From Chimonanthus salicifolius (lineage: Eukaryota; Streptophyta; Magnoliopsida; Laurales; Calycanthaceae), in NCBI GenBank assembly GCA_013350335.1, contig CM023537.1, positions 14,884,884 to 14,948,883 on the forward strand: DNA of 64,000 bases. The letters run 5' to 3'. This document shows positions 36,201 to 48,911 of the stretch, piece by piece. A model generated the notes under the pieces. That model ran no database searches. It had not been told where the DNA came from and saw only the letters and a list, made by a program, of their open reading frames with translations. Position 1 is the stretch's first letter. Each line of letters opens with the position of its first letter. The translations under genes and the position numbers were made by a program.

Positions 36201-39200
36201 CTACTCTATGTTGCATGGGTACAAGCATGTTTTCAAAATTCAGAACTTGTACAAGGTGTCCCATTGTGAAGCCAAAAGTAGGTTGATCATAATTGTTGAC
36301 AAAATTTAAAGATAGATATTTATCTAAGAAAAAATGCAGTTTCAAAATTTTTTAAATGATAATGACACCAATGAAAAGTAATATACAAAATTTTACTTGA
36401 GTGTGCCATTCAACTTCTAAACAATCAAGAAATTAACATTTCAATGTTTTAGTCCATTGCCACTGTCATTGTCATTGTCATCATCTTCATCCGCCATTTC
36501 CTATCTATTTAGGAACAACTTTTTGAGTTCTCCTTTTACATTTCAATGCTTTACTAATGTCTCAAGAAAAAAAATTTGTCATAATGTTTTTAAGAATCTG
36601 ACTTGGAGCCTATTCCAACATGGATAAGTCAATTTTTTTTTTTATAATTTTCTTTTGAGAGAGTGAAAAAATTTATTCCAACAACCAAGAATCAATGCAT
36701 AACTAATAGGCCTGCCCAGAAATTTTGTGCAAATCATCCACCATGTGTCAATGAGTACAAAAGGTTTTTAAGAAATTAAAAGAGAATACTAAAAGGTACT
36801 GATAAAATTAGGAAATGTGAGCCCAATTTTCTTTGAAGTGAGACTCTTGGAGGCCTGAGAAATCCTTCAATGCCAAAACCCTCTGAATGATATGGAGTTT
36901 GATTTTCTCTATGACACTATTCCTTGAAAGGTCTTGTTAAAGATTTGCTAGTTGCGTTCATAAAAAATGTAATGCACAATAGCCAAAGGTACAACTTTCC
37001 AAAGAGCTTCACCTTCTTAGAGAAGGGCCTGAACCCCACCCTAAGAGAGAGTCTGAAACGAGCCAGGAAGAACCTATTAGATAGAAAAAGAGGATAGGTA
37101 ATAGGACCAAATTTGGGAAACAAAAGTTCAATGGATTAGGAGACAGTTGACTGAGTCCTCTTTTCCCAACAGAAGCTATTAATGTCAGGAAGGGAAATAT
37201 TCCCAAGCTTGAGATTTTCAAGGGTAAAGATTTTATTTTTTAAAAAATATCTAGAAGAAAGCTTTAACTTAAGAGGGGGCAATCAATTTCCAAATGGATT
37301 TTTTTTTGGACGATTGGGTGGGTATCAATCAAGAAAAGAAAGGGGAGACTCCCCAAATAGACAGAGGTGAGGCACCAGGAGCCAAAAACCGGTGCACAAC
37401 AAGAGAGCTGCACAACATCCACAACTCGGGCCGAGCAGAGGAACCAGGACGAGGAGACCCAAATCCCGAGAAAGCAAACAGAAAAAACTATACAATCTGT
37501 ATTAGATACAAAAGGAGGCAAAGATGCCATTACTAAAACTGATAGGGCCATGCTGATTCAGAAGATGATTCCCTGAGAAGAAATGATGCATTTGGTCCTT
37601 CTGCAATTTGTGAATTCTAATGCTTCCACCAGCAGCTTTGGAGATTAATTCAAAATAGTTGGTTGCAATATACATACAATATCTCCACTTGGCAAACAAT
37701 GGATTAGCTAACTGGGCTAAAAGACTGTCATCGCTTAGGAGCAGCTGATGAAGGTGCAGTATGTGCTTGATCATAAAGTCGAGAGACTTCTGAATTGCAA
37801 GTAGGATTGGCATCATTCCAACTGTCAATCATGACAAAATAACACGCAGCTGAGTGACCGTTGAAAGAGTAGCACCCCCCAATGGCATGTGAAGTCTGGA
37901 TCAACGTCCTGTTAATCAACTGGGAGTGGGTGCAGTTGGGATTTGTTCCAGCAGGTTTTCTACATGGAGGATTAGGAGAGCCAATGGCAGGCGGGAGATT
38001 CCACCTGGCAGAGAAGGTCCCCTGCAACTTTCTCAAATGCTCATTGGAAAGGAGGGAAAAAAAATTGTATTTCTTATATCTGTGATGATGTCAAGTGCAA
38101 GAATCAGGAGACCTCTATTTGGATGGGAAAAGATGACAGTTACGTTCCCACCAGGCATGCCAAACGGTAGTAGGAAATAGGGCCGAGAAGGAACTGAAAT
38201 CCTCTAAGAGCTGGTTTAATGTAGAAGCAGTGGTACAATCAGCAGAACAGAAGATCATGAGGTGATGCAGAGCACCACACGAGTTTCCATATTTAGCAAG
38301 TTTCTATATTTAGATTTAGGATTTCCAGCTTTTCATAATTGTATTTTTTCTTTCATTTATTTGTTTAGTCCAATAGTTGATTTTGTTTGGGGAAATTTAG
38401 TGATTTTACATGTAATTAGGGCTTTCTAATCATTGGTGTAATTTGGTATTTGTTTATTTGAGGGTATTTTGGTCTTTTTCATGTTTTTAAGTCATTACGG
38501 GATTGACACTTAAATCAATGAAAAGAACAAGTTTTGCTTTGTGCAAACTTGCCTCCATCGCAGGAAGCATGGTGAGAAGCCAAGGAACCCTCGTGAGAAA
38601 CTAGGGAAGGCGAGAAGCCACGGGAAAAGGTGAGAATCCTCTTCCAAGATCTAGGTTTTTATCTATCTTTCTTCTATCTCTCTTTTTCTCTTTCTTCCCT
38701 CTTTGCTGCCCTCTCAAACCCAACTGAACTGCTGTCTCAGAATCATCATATTTTTGTCTCAGATCTGTCCCAGAACCGTCCTATTGCTGTCCCAGATCTG
38801 TCACAGAAAAATCCTTGTTTACTGTCCCGACCTGTCCTAGATCCCATCCAGACTCGTCCCAATCTGTCCCAGATCCCATCCATACTCGTCCGAAGCCCTT
38901 CCTAAGTCCCTAAACTACCATACAGCCATTACTTATCCTCTTTTATCATTAAATTCCTTTTTTCCATCCCTAAACTACCATACAGCCATTACCTATCCTT
39001 TTTTTATCATTAAATCCTTTTTTCCCATCCTTAATACTCCCATACCCTGCTGCCTCCACTTTGTTTTTGACATCACCTTGATTCTAAATAGTCCGAATTA
39101 GTTTCTTTTGGTGATTGATCTACTTATTTGTGGATTTAGTTAAACCCCTTTGTTTTGAAGGTCTTCTATTTTGAGTTGTGACTTGGTTTGGAATGTTACA

Positions 39201-42200
39201 TAATTGTTCACATTAAATTGAATATTGTAAGTGCCCCGGTTCGTCCGAGTCACCCTTATTGTCAATTACGTGACTCAGTTGAACTTGCCTTGGATGAATA
39301 AGAAGATCTACTATGGAGTTGAAGCGTCTACACCGAATACGATATTGGCACACAGGTAAGTGAACCATAGGAGACCTTAGGCTAAGTCATATACCTAGAA
39401 GTCAATTGGAAAATAAATTAAATACGTGACTTTCAGCCTCGAGGCCTCATGCAATCTGCCGAGGCCACGCAGCCAGTTATGCTAAGCTGAGCTGAGTCTA
39501 GCTGACCCTGTGTCGAGCTAACTCAGTCTCTTACAGTTTTAGAAAGTTAAAATCTGTGACTGTTTAATTGAGAGGTAATTATGGTAAATTTATTGGAAGC
39601 TTATTATGGTAAATAAAATTATCCACATGGTGAGATGGGTAATTATGCTAAATTGATTGGAAGCTTATTATGGTAAACAAATTTATCCATGGTGAAATGC
39701 TGCCACCTCTTTTAAGTTTGAATTTGAATATCCTTGGGGAGCTGTCCATAACAATTATGGAAAGGCTCCTCCATGATTTGTAATCCACCTTGCAATATTC
39801 TCATCAAATCCTTGATTTAAGGCTAGGATAAATGATTTGCAAGTCTTGCAAGGTGGAGATGAGTTGGCTGATATCTGATTGATATCTGGCTGATCTGGCT
39901 GAATCATTGACACAACACATGTGTGTTGTCTTTCCAGCAAATACCGCTGGCGAGGCCTCGTCAGAATCAGCGAGGCCTCGCAGGCGTGACTTACAGCAAA
40001 ACTGGAAGCTGTCTTTCCAGAATTACCTCTGGCGAGGCCTCATCAGAAACAGCGAGGCCTCGCTGACGTGACTTACTGCACTCCTTAAAACTGCTTATAA
40101 AATAACAGTAAGGGGGTTGTTTTAAGTACCGAATACACTCAGAAAAAACTCAGGAACAGCATTACCAGTGAGTGATCATTCGGCCTTCTCTCTAGACGCC
40201 ATTCTTCATCATTCTTCTTAGTGATGTTTGGGTAATCAATACCCCAATCCTAATGAAGAGTAAGGTGTTCATATAGGACTATAAAATCAGTCATACCCTT
40301 GTCCTATACTGCTGTGCCGATAGTCTTTTTGATGGAGCTAAACTAATGGAAAGGAGCACACAGATTCAGTAAAGAAGAAAGAGCTTAAAGGAAAACGGTC
40401 AAGGCCCAAGGCAAGTATTTCTTCTTTGTTTTATTTCAAACATTGTAAAGTGGATTAGAACAGTGTGTTCGAACCACTCTAAAAAATAGGTGTAGAGGAT
40501 TAGACCGATTGGGTTGAACCTCTATAAAAAACTAGGTTGTACTATTTGGGTGTGAGACCCATATATAGTATATTTGGGATAGCCCTAGAGAGGGTGAGTC
40601 CAACAGTGGATGTAGGTTCAGGTGAACCGAACCACTATATATCGTTGTGCATGTGTGGTTTGTATTAATGGTTTAATTCATTTGTTTATCACTTGCACAC
40701 ACGTTTATTTCGCTGCACATATTGTTAAATCTGATTTACTTTTTAAAAGGAAACTAAAATTGAAAATCGACATATTCACCCCTTCTAAGTCGTGCATACT
40801 TCTAGTAACGGAATTTCAAATATTGGCGACAAATTTATATTGTTTATTGCAATTATTAATTTTGAGTTTTAATTTCAGCTTCATAACTTTGATTCATATT
40901 GATTTCTTATTACATTATAATTGCATTTAGACATTTAGGGTCACCCTATCCCCTGTCCTGCGTCATGAGGTCAGCTACAAAAAGAAGGTGAGATCGAGAC
41001 ATCACAAGCAGAAAATGGGCAACTGATCTTTCCATCGCAATGGCTTTGTTCAAGGAGGCAAAGAAGCTTTCCATAATGAGAGAGAACAAGAAAGGGGAAA
41101 GGGGGTCTCCCTAATGAAGCCCCTTAGAGCTGTTGAAGAATCCATTTGGAGAACCATTTATGAGAACTGAGAAAGAAGGAAATTCAACACAAGCTTTGAT
41201 GCAATCAATCCATCTACTGTTGAAATTCATTTGTTGAAGTACATGGGGTACACACCCCCACTTCACACTGTCAAAAGCCTTTTTGAGATCAATTTTGATG
41301 CACAGTCTTGGGGGACCTTTATCCAAGTGAATGCCTCTAATCAAATCATGACAGAGCATAACATTTGTAGAGATATTTCTTCTCGGCACAAAGGCAGATT
41401 GATGAAGCCCTACCAGCTTAGGCATGACTGGCTTGAGTCTTTGGACCATGATCTGAGAAATAACTTCTAAATCTCATTTGACAGAGCAATGGGCTTGAGC
41501 ATTTTCGGCTTATCAGAGGCATCATTCTTTGGAATCAGAACGAAGAAGGAAGCTTTTACTTGCTTCAACAGCATGCCCGAGTTGAAGAAATCCATAACAG
41601 TATTAGTAACATTTTGGCCTAGAGTACTCCAACATTTTTGGAAGAATGTTGCATTGACTCCCCATCGTGTTACACAATGTGTGTGGATGGGGAGGTTTGC
41701 ACATACCCCAAGAATTAGTCAAGTACTCTAAGAGGCCTGGACACCTTGGTCTTCAAAAAAAAATCCATCTAGCCAGGAGCTTTTTTTTTGTTAGCTTCGA
41801 AGATAGCGTCTTCAATCTCTTTCCTGTCAATTTGATCCGTAAGAGACACTGCTTCTTTGTTATCCACCTTCATTGAAATATCAAATTGCCTAGAGTCAAG
41901 AACATGATTTTAGAGTTTCCATTTAGCAGTTGTGAGGAATAAGAGACAAAAGTATTGCTGATAATAGAAGTATTATCAGTAACAGAATCATCATCAAGCC
42001 TGATTGATTTAATGTGATTCCTGTGCTGACGCAATGAGTTGTGAAAAAAATCTGCTCCCCATGTCCTTGAGATTAAGATGTGATTCCTGTGCTGACGCAA
42101 TGAGTTGTGAAAAAATCTGCTCCCCATGTCCTTGAGATTAAGATTACTCACGGTCCAGTGTTTGTTCAAGCTTCATCTTCGCTTGGTTAAGCTTGGAGAG

Positions 42201-45200
42201 GTTGGAAGGGGATCTGTTAGTGTCAAAGGACTGCTGAGCATCCTCAAGATTGGATTTTCTAGCTTCAGCGATCTGAACTCTCGGCTGGGGCTTTGCTCGA
42301 TGCCACTTCGAGAGAGCCAACTTTACACACTTTAATTTAGTGACCAACCTATACATGAATGTACCTCTAACGGGCAAGTTCCATTGATCTCTCACAATAT
42401 CCATGAATGGCGGATCTTTACACCAAGCATTTATTACTCTGAAAGGGGCCTTGCCTTTGAATTTCGAGCTTGGGATACAGAGGAGAATGCCCCTGTGGTC
42501 CGAGAGACCAGACCCAAAGAAATATCTGTAAGATTGATTGAAGCTGTCAAGGAATGATTGATTGGCTAAGATTCTGCCAGTCCTAGTCTCAATCGTTCTT
42601 GAACTATATGCACAATTAGACCATGAGAATTCAGCACTAGAGATGGAAAAATCCTGCAGACAAGCTGCTTAAACAGTCATTGAATTGGTCCATGGCAGTC
42701 TAATTAGGATGAGCTCCACCAATCTTCTCTTGCGCACTTTGAATGCAATTAAATTCCCCGAGAAAGATACAAGGCTCTGTATGACAAGCAGAGAAGGCCA
42801 TAATGTCGTTCCAGAGCACAAGTCTTGACTGAGGGTAGTTAGCTGCATAGATACAGCAGATGAGAGGCTTGTTCTCAGATGGATGAATGGTTTGACAGAA
42901 AATCACCTTATCAGTGGTCTTCAAAATGGTGATATCAATGTCATCCTTCCAAGTAATCCAGATTCTGGGATAGCTACATAAGGAGATGTTGGAGAAGTTA
43001 TGCCAATTACATGGGAAAATTTGATTTGCAGAAACATGAAAGTCGCTGGATCTAATTCTACTTTCAAGAATGCAAAAGTGATCAGCTTTTGAGGTTAGGA
43101 TCTTATCTTTAACCTCCTGTTGCATTCAGGGTCTATTCAGGCCCTGCTCATTCCAAGGGGAGTTGTACCAAGGTCTCTTCCCAAGGAAATAGCCAATTAG
43201 AGTCAACTTCCATTGTTCTTCCCCTCCTGCAATTTCATCCTTGGTAAATACAGCAGTTTACTTGGATGAACCAGACTCAACAAATTTGAGGGAGAGAGAT
43301 GCTTCATTCTGCTTCGTGAAGAACAAGGCCCATCTGAACTCAAAATCTCCAACAGTTCTGCTGCCTTCAGCTGCAGAAATCCCAGCTGCTCTACTGTCTT
43401 CAGCAGCCTTACCAGCATGCTGTCTGCACCTCCAGCTTCAACCTTATCCAGCTTATTAGGCCCTTTATCAGAGGAAGTAGTTTGCTGGAAATTTGACTCC
43501 TTGGTCTGAGATGCCTTAACCTTGGATTGTACAGTCAATGGTGTGCTTTTAGGCCTGCTATTATTAGGTTTTGTTGCAGAACCTGCAGCTTTAAGTAGCC
43601 TGTCACCAAAGGTTGGATGGAGACAGACCCTGATCTTGGTCAAGATGGTGGACTCCAATGGAGATTGCTACATTGCCCAGACCTTCATCCTGTGGGTTCC
43701 CACTGGATTGCATCAACTTTCAGACATGAATCAGTTGAAACTGATTTTTTTATTTGGGCTCTCGCTTCCTTAATCAGCTCAGGATCAGTGTCAACTGGAA
43801 TGTTACTACAATTGCAAGTGGCAATAGCAGCAGCGATCAAATGGATTTTCTCTTCTCCGTTTGCTGCATAGAATGCTTCAAGGTCAAAAGTAAATTGATT
43901 TCCAGTGGATGTACCTCCCGATATCTTGCTGGCCATTAAGAGCTCTAACGTGCTATGCCTCTTGTAAAGAGAGGCCCTGTCTTGACCCATTTCCAGTGGA
44001 TGTACCTCCCAATATCTTGCAGGGAATGAATTCACCTTGTTTCTTGCAGATGAAACTGGCAATGGTCTCTATTTTTTCTTCAGTATCAGTACATTTTGCA
44101 AACTTTTTCCTAAAAGTTTCAGTTTTCCTCTCCCTGATCCTAGCATGAGCTAAGTGGATGAGGGAATCAGTAGCAGCCAAGGGAGCATCAACACCTTTCA
44201 AGATTTCGTCAACCAAAGTATTGGCCTTAATGTTGTCTGTCCAAAAGTCGGACAGTAAGGTTTTCTCCAGCATCTCTGCAACATATTTCAGGTTTGCTTG
44301 CAGGATCTGGAAGCTGGTCAGGAGGCTTCCAGAGCAAAGGGAGGAAGAAAAGGGGGAGTGGAAGAGGAGAAGAGGGAACTGGAAGAAGAAAGGAGAGAGG
44401 AGGGAGCTGGAAGAAGAAAAGAGGGATTAAGAAGAAGATGAAGAGGGTTTATTAAGAGTGAAAATGAATTTGCTTGAAAAGATTGCACTCGAGTCCTGTT
44501 TGGGAGGGTTTCTCCTTGTTGCCTTTCCTTTTTGTATCCTTTTTGTTTTATAAATGAAGTTACCTTTCAAAAAAAAAATTCGCACTCGAGTCTTTGCTCT
44601 CCGACATCTTGTGTCTTCTTTCTCTATGAATGTAGTGGACCTATTAATAAGTGAGGATTGCATTTCAAATTATACAATCTCGTAATCCATTAGATTCCTC
44701 CTAAAAGAACAAGGCACAGCCACCACCCCCCCACCTAAAGGCTCAACAGAGTCCTGTTGAACTCTCTCTTCATTGATAGGGAATATAGTCTTTAAAAGCA
44801 ATTCATAATAGATTGGTCACCCACATGGAGATCCTTCTAGAAACTAATCCTAGAGTGATTACCACTATTTATTTCAGTCTTTTCTAATTTTATGTCCTAT
44901 AGAATGTCTGGATTCCTTAAGTTTTGTTATGCCTTTCCAAATATGAGATCCATTTTTTCACCATATTTTAATCTAATAACCTCCCTCCCTAAGGCTTCTC
45001 TCTCCTCTCCAAATCTCCCTCAAATTAGCCAGAAGGGATCATTTTCTTTCCATTATATTTCCAATACCTAACCTTTCTCTACTATTGGCAAATTGCCCTT
45101 TTCGCACTCCACTAGATGAAATTTATTTTCTTCTTCTGCCGCATTGACCGGTCTCTTGGAAAATTCTATTGGATCATATTCAAAGAATCTGTATGGAATA

Positions 45201-46396
45201 GGATATCCCTTGGTTGCGATAAAATTATTTCTTAGCTTTGTACTTTAACTTATTTTGTTTTTTATTCCCCCTTTTAAATTTTATTTAACAATCAATGTTA
45301 CAATTGTAACCCAATTTTATAATCAATTCATTCCTATGTGTGAGGAATACTCCTATCTACCATGGCATCTAATGCTTTGAATCTGTCTGGTGATGTCTGA
45401 GGGTGGAGCCACCATTTTGGACCCATGGTGGGTGGAAGTAGTACAGAATTATGAGATCTATTTGATCATCGATTTTAGGGCCTGTTAAACTGAATCACTC
45501 CTGATCTTAAAGCTACAAAGTTTAACTGGCTCACAGCATCCAGTTTTCTTGGGTTTCAACATTCATTGGTCTCTAACAGTTTGATGGGGTGTGACAAGGG
45601 TATGCATGAATATTCATAGGAGTAAAGGTATGTAGAAGTTCTGGATTTTTAAGAGGGTATGCCTCACCCAGTAAAGTCAAATTCGGGCTTATAAGATCCA
45701 CATTTGACAGTAGAAAAATAGACACCAGGCTCTTTTAAGCTCAGGTTCTTTAACATGTTATACTGGGTGGAATTCCTGCCAAAGTGTTCCGTAGTCTCGC
45801 CCATAAGAATATAATTCACCGATGATTTGATTCTGGCTTTTCAGTTGTTAAATGGAAATCAAACTAATATTCATTCACATGATTATGTGATCTCTCTAAG
45901 AAATAAAAAAATCATGTGATTATATGAATTGTTTACCTGCATTTATGTTCTAAAATCATTCTTACACTGATCCATCATGACCTTGTTTCCTTTCCAGTCT
46001 TGTGGTTCCTTTCTTACGATTCGGTGAGAGAATCTCTGGCGGTGCACGTTTTCCTTTAACCTCTGATGCTCTTTGGAAGGTGGTGACAGGGCAAGCTTCA
46101 AGAGAAGTTCTACTTGGTGTCTTCCATGCAGTATGCATCTATATGACTTTCTCTAACTCTGAATACTTGTTGTGAATTTTCTCTCTCCTAACAAAAAAAT
46201 CTCATGCAACTGGGGAACTTCGTTCTTGCAGTTGCTTGGCTGGTTCGTCGCAGCTCCTTTCATTCTGGGCTTACTCTATGTGGCTTTCCTTCCCTGTTCT
46301 AAGTATCTTGTTAACAATTTCAGCACTATACCTGGAAGTCCAAAGAAACAAGTCCATCCTCAGTCTGAAATCCTGCTAAAGATAAGGGATGTCTGA
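33262..46396 (+). CDS. DUF2062 domain membrane protein, 5 exons
   Basis: Exons: 33262-33332, 34133-34203, 35516-35621, 45998-46130, 46232-46396. Junctions are GT-AG with matching phases and the product is 181 aa. After a short basic N-terminus, the DUF2062 signature begins (KQLAFSTALGITLGLFPICG, residues about 28-47). A hydrophobic helix follows (VTVLLCGMAIAIL), then ANFVATPIELSLVVPFLRFGE, a Gly/Leu-rich linker (FPLTSDALWKVVTGQASREVLLG), a second membrane span (LLGWFVAAPFILGLLYVAFLPC) and a Lys-rich tail. Function is unknown. Bacterial DUF2062 proteins are also small integral membrane proteins, sometimes near glycosyltransferases, which says little here. Intron 3 (35622-45997, 10.4 kb) is filled by an antisense LINE carrying nested LTR insertions, yet the exons are undamaged. 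Confidence 0.88.
33394..33544. mobile_element. Small inverted-repeat (MITE-like) element in DUF2062 intron 1
   Basis: TTTGGATGCATGC (33394-33406) is exactly inverted at 33532-33544, with about 125 bp between. The same 13-mer occurs at 60563-60575 after AGGCCCCG. Short ends of this type are common on plant MITEs. No target duplication was recognised. Confidence 0.5.
34777..35050 (-). mobile_element. Possible Copia gag fragment in DUF2062 intron 2
   Basis: A minus-strand open frame of 90 codons ends in a Gly/Arg/Asn-rich stretch (WGWRSGQKRGRGQ...). Its composition is like the region between the capsid and zinc knuckle of Copia gag proteins. No zinc knuckle and no flanking LTR were found. The call is weak. 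Confidence 0.25.
38263..40965 (+). mobile_element. Solo LTR of the 14.5-18.3 kb retrotransposon family
   Basis: Begins TGATGCAGAGCACC and ends GTCCTGCGTCA, flanked by TGAGG on both sides (38258-38262 and 40966-40970). Excluding the inner insertion and its duplication it is about 1105 bp, collinear with the LTRs at 14513-15403 and 17255-18292 in opposite orientation. Neither gag nor primer-binding site is present, so it is the product of LTR-LTR recombination. It contains a local tandem duplication of about 60 bp near 38910-39025. Confidence 0.9.
39226..40818 (+). mobile_element. Second solo LTR-like insertion nested in the first
   Basis: This 1593-bp insert starts TGTAAGTGCCCC and ends GGAATTTCA. 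AATAT flanks it on both sides (39221-39225 and 40819-40823). Deleting it with one AATAT restores the host LTR exactly as in the copy near 17390-17410. Inside, near 40090, is a TATA-like CTTATAAAATAAC followed by a leader-like stretch, and the CACCCCTTCTAAG near the 3' end is reminiscent of Copia LTRs. Repeated GCGAGGCCTCG strings lie at 39950-40065. No internal coding region was found, so it is best read as a solo LTR. The orientation is inferred from the TATA position. Confidence 0.8.
42012..42145 (-). repeat. Tandem duplication of about 66 bp inside the LINE
   Basis: Two nearly identical copies of a stretch containing GATTCCTGTGCTGACG, ATGAGTTGTGAAAAA and CCCCATGTCCTTGAG follow one another. 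They differ by one A. This adds about 22 residues to one broken LINE frame. Confidence 0.85.
44485..44592 (+). mobile_element. 85-bp 5'-truncated LINE tail with 11-bp target duplication
   Basis: GCACTCGAGTC at 44485-44495 recurs at 44582-44592. The insert between ends ATAAATGAAGTTACCTTTC plus nine to ten A residues, the tail of the same LINE group as the 6533 and 54018 insertions. It lies at the 5' end of the large antisense LINE. Confidence 0.8.
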
Positions 46397-48743
46397 CATT
46401 TTTCCCCCTTTTCCCATTGAATGGAAAATGGGCAACAGATCTCTAACCTAACATCTTTGTATATAGTAACATTGAATTCAAGAAGTGGGTGTTAATCTGG
46501 CTTGCAACAGCTTGCCACTGAATGCTGGGAATGGTCAGTTGCTGTGGATGGCAGTCTTCCAACAACGAATTTGATTTGTATCTTTTTCTGTTGATTTTTT
46601 TTTTCTTTTCTCTGTGTTTTCCTACACGGGATGACATGTACTTCAGTCCCTCCTTTCATTCACAGTTTGTGGAGAATAATAACAAAGTCAAAAGTGAATG
46701 ATATTGACATGGATTTGTAATAAGTTGGTAGTTTGGTGAGCGTCGAAGTCTTTGCTTGTGAGTGTCTATTCCTGCATGTAGTCATTTGTATGTTTGCATT
46801 CATGCATGCATTGAATATGAGATGTATGGACTTGACTAATGTTTAAAGTTTGAATTATGACATAGGCACTGTGAATGTGCTATACAAGATGATCAACACA
46901 AATTTCTGTGTTATATATTGGCTCAACCATTATTTGCATCGCTGATACATCTCAAGATGATTGGTTTATCCCATTAATTAGAATATCATCATCATCATCA
47001 TGTAATCTTTATCTATCAGGGATTGCCTTTTCTTACATTATTATCTAAGAATGGCTGTCATAATTATTTTTACTCAATTCTGTAAAATATTACTCTTTTA
47101 ATCACTCCAAAGATTTTGTCATTCTCCCCTTCTGGCTTCTGTAGTTCCCTGTAGTCTTTCAATTCTTCACATAGGATCTATTTCTGGTCTTTCATGTGCA
47201 AGCCAAACCAATATAGCTTACTTTTTGAGGGTAACAGGCTGTTACTTCTTTCATTGGGTTTCAGTATTATGACCATTGTGTGCACCAAGCTCTTTTAACC
47301 TTAGTGTACTAAAAATGAGTGAAATATCTATTTTGTCTAAATAAATGTGAGGAAAATGAGTATTTCACATATTTTTAGTGCACTAAAATTATGAGTGTCG
47401 GTGCACCACCCTTATATTAAATCTCACAACGTGATAACCGTTGAAGGACTCGACTCTATCGCCTTATGGGTTGTCCTCTCATTTAGGTAAACAATTGTCT
47501 AAATTATGGATTGCAATTTGTAATTTTCTATAGTGCTTTCTCTTACAGTCCATAGTAGCAATTCTCCATTTAATACTCATATTATTTCATTATCAAACGT
47601 ATTTTTATAAAAAAAAAAAAATGCCATCTTCACATTTTTCCAAATATACTTCAATTATATACCTTCATGTGGAATAAACTCATAATACACGTATTATACT
47701 ATGTAATATATAATTCAAAAATTATTCAACTACTTTATTTCTTATCTATTCTTTCTTTTTTATACTATGTAAATACATTATTTAAAAATTTATTCTCAAA
47801 GTAATTGATGTAGTTATAACATTGAATGTTTAGGAAAGACACAGATGACGAAATTTATAAATGTCTCAATTGTGCATTTTCCCCCCCTTACCTAATGTAT
47901 TTACTGGTAAAAGTGTAAAACTTTATTGTTGAAGTGTAGTTTTCTTGTGTCTTTTTTTAACAATAAAATTATGTCTGTTTCAATTTAAAATATTTTGCAA
48001 AAGTTTAAGAAATACACAAATATGTAAACTATATAAATTCATTTAATCAAGTTTTTTGTTTTTGAATGTTTCAAATGGACGTATCGTACCCGTAAATATC
48101 TGTTTCCAAATTTTTGGTGTACGTATTTTCTTTACTGAATTTTTAACCATATATTTTAAGAAAAACTAAATTGTATACGAACTATTTGAGTTTTATACTT
48201 TTGTAGTGCACCGAGTTGCTAACTATGCTACAGTCAAATTATATCAATGAAATCATTTTTCCTACTAATTTCTTCTTTTTCTTCTCATCCGTCGTCACCA
48301 TCATACCATGAGCACACTGATACAACAGTTCTCTTTACATAAGGAATTTAAGGTATTGGCACTATTGTTTATCATCTCCACTAATATTAACTAAGGGTGC
48401 CTTAGATACAATGCAATTACGAGCTGCCTTTCATTGCATTCCAAGAACTGGAAGGGCATATGCCACATCTTTTCTCATCCCATGCCCTGCATCTCCTCTC
48501 AGTTTTGGCCTCATTATTATCATACTCAGTAAGAACAATAAAAAATTCAAAATATATTGGGCTGAGACATTATTGATTGATTTCTTAATGGTATTTTGGT
48601 GATCTTCTCTCCTTGGAAAGATTAGTGAGATCCACTCTCCAAGAGAACAGATTCTTTATATTTTGTAGCGGAAGCAGAAAAATTACCTTCAGTTGGGCAA
48701 TATCAACTTGAAGATATCAGGAGGGCAATTTCAACTTGAAGAT

Positions 48744-48911
48744 GTCAGGTGATAGCTCAACCACTTGCCTTCCGCCTCATTAAGCGAGAGATTGCAGGTT
48801 CGAATCCCCATGACCTAATCTTGGTGTGCCTTAGACGTAGTGGGCTCATCCGTAGGAATTTTAGTAAATACTGTGTCTGAATTTCTCAGAGATGTTAATA
48901 AAAAAAAAAAA
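48744..48911 (+). repeat. tRNA-derived SINE, copy 4, with 8-bp target duplication
   Basis: Box A-like TAGCTCAACC starts at about 48753 and box B AGGTTCGAATCCCC lies at 48796-48809. A body with TTGGTGTGCCTTAGACG and CCGTAGGAATTTTAGT follows, then a poly(A) end. TTGAAGAT flanks it at 48736-48743 and 48912-48919. This is the most complete SINE copy in the window. Confidence 0.7.

Larger units (their letters stand above)
36636..44480 (-). mobile_element. Long antisense L1-type LINE in DUF2062 intron 3, split by a solo LTR
   Basis: Reading on the minus strand from high to low coordinates: an ORF1-like region (44273-43203, broken), an endonuclease (43125-42700, with ILESRI, ITW and CIFLGEFNCI blocks), a linker (42404-42144, PVRGTFMYRLVTKLK) and an RT (41449-41111). 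The RT has HQSAFVPRRNISTNVMLCHDL and the IDLKKAFDSVKW palm strand. RT motifs continue to about 40980, where a solo LTR interrupts. The frame resumes at 38257 and downstream ORF2 remnants run to about 36636, where the minus strand ends in a poly(A) run. Frameshifts and stops are frequent. No flanking target duplication was found, so the 5' end is approximate. Confidence 0.8.

Noticed and set aside
43241..43871. Plus-strand open frames over the LINE ORF1
   Set aside because: Shadow frames of the minus-strand LINE ORFs.
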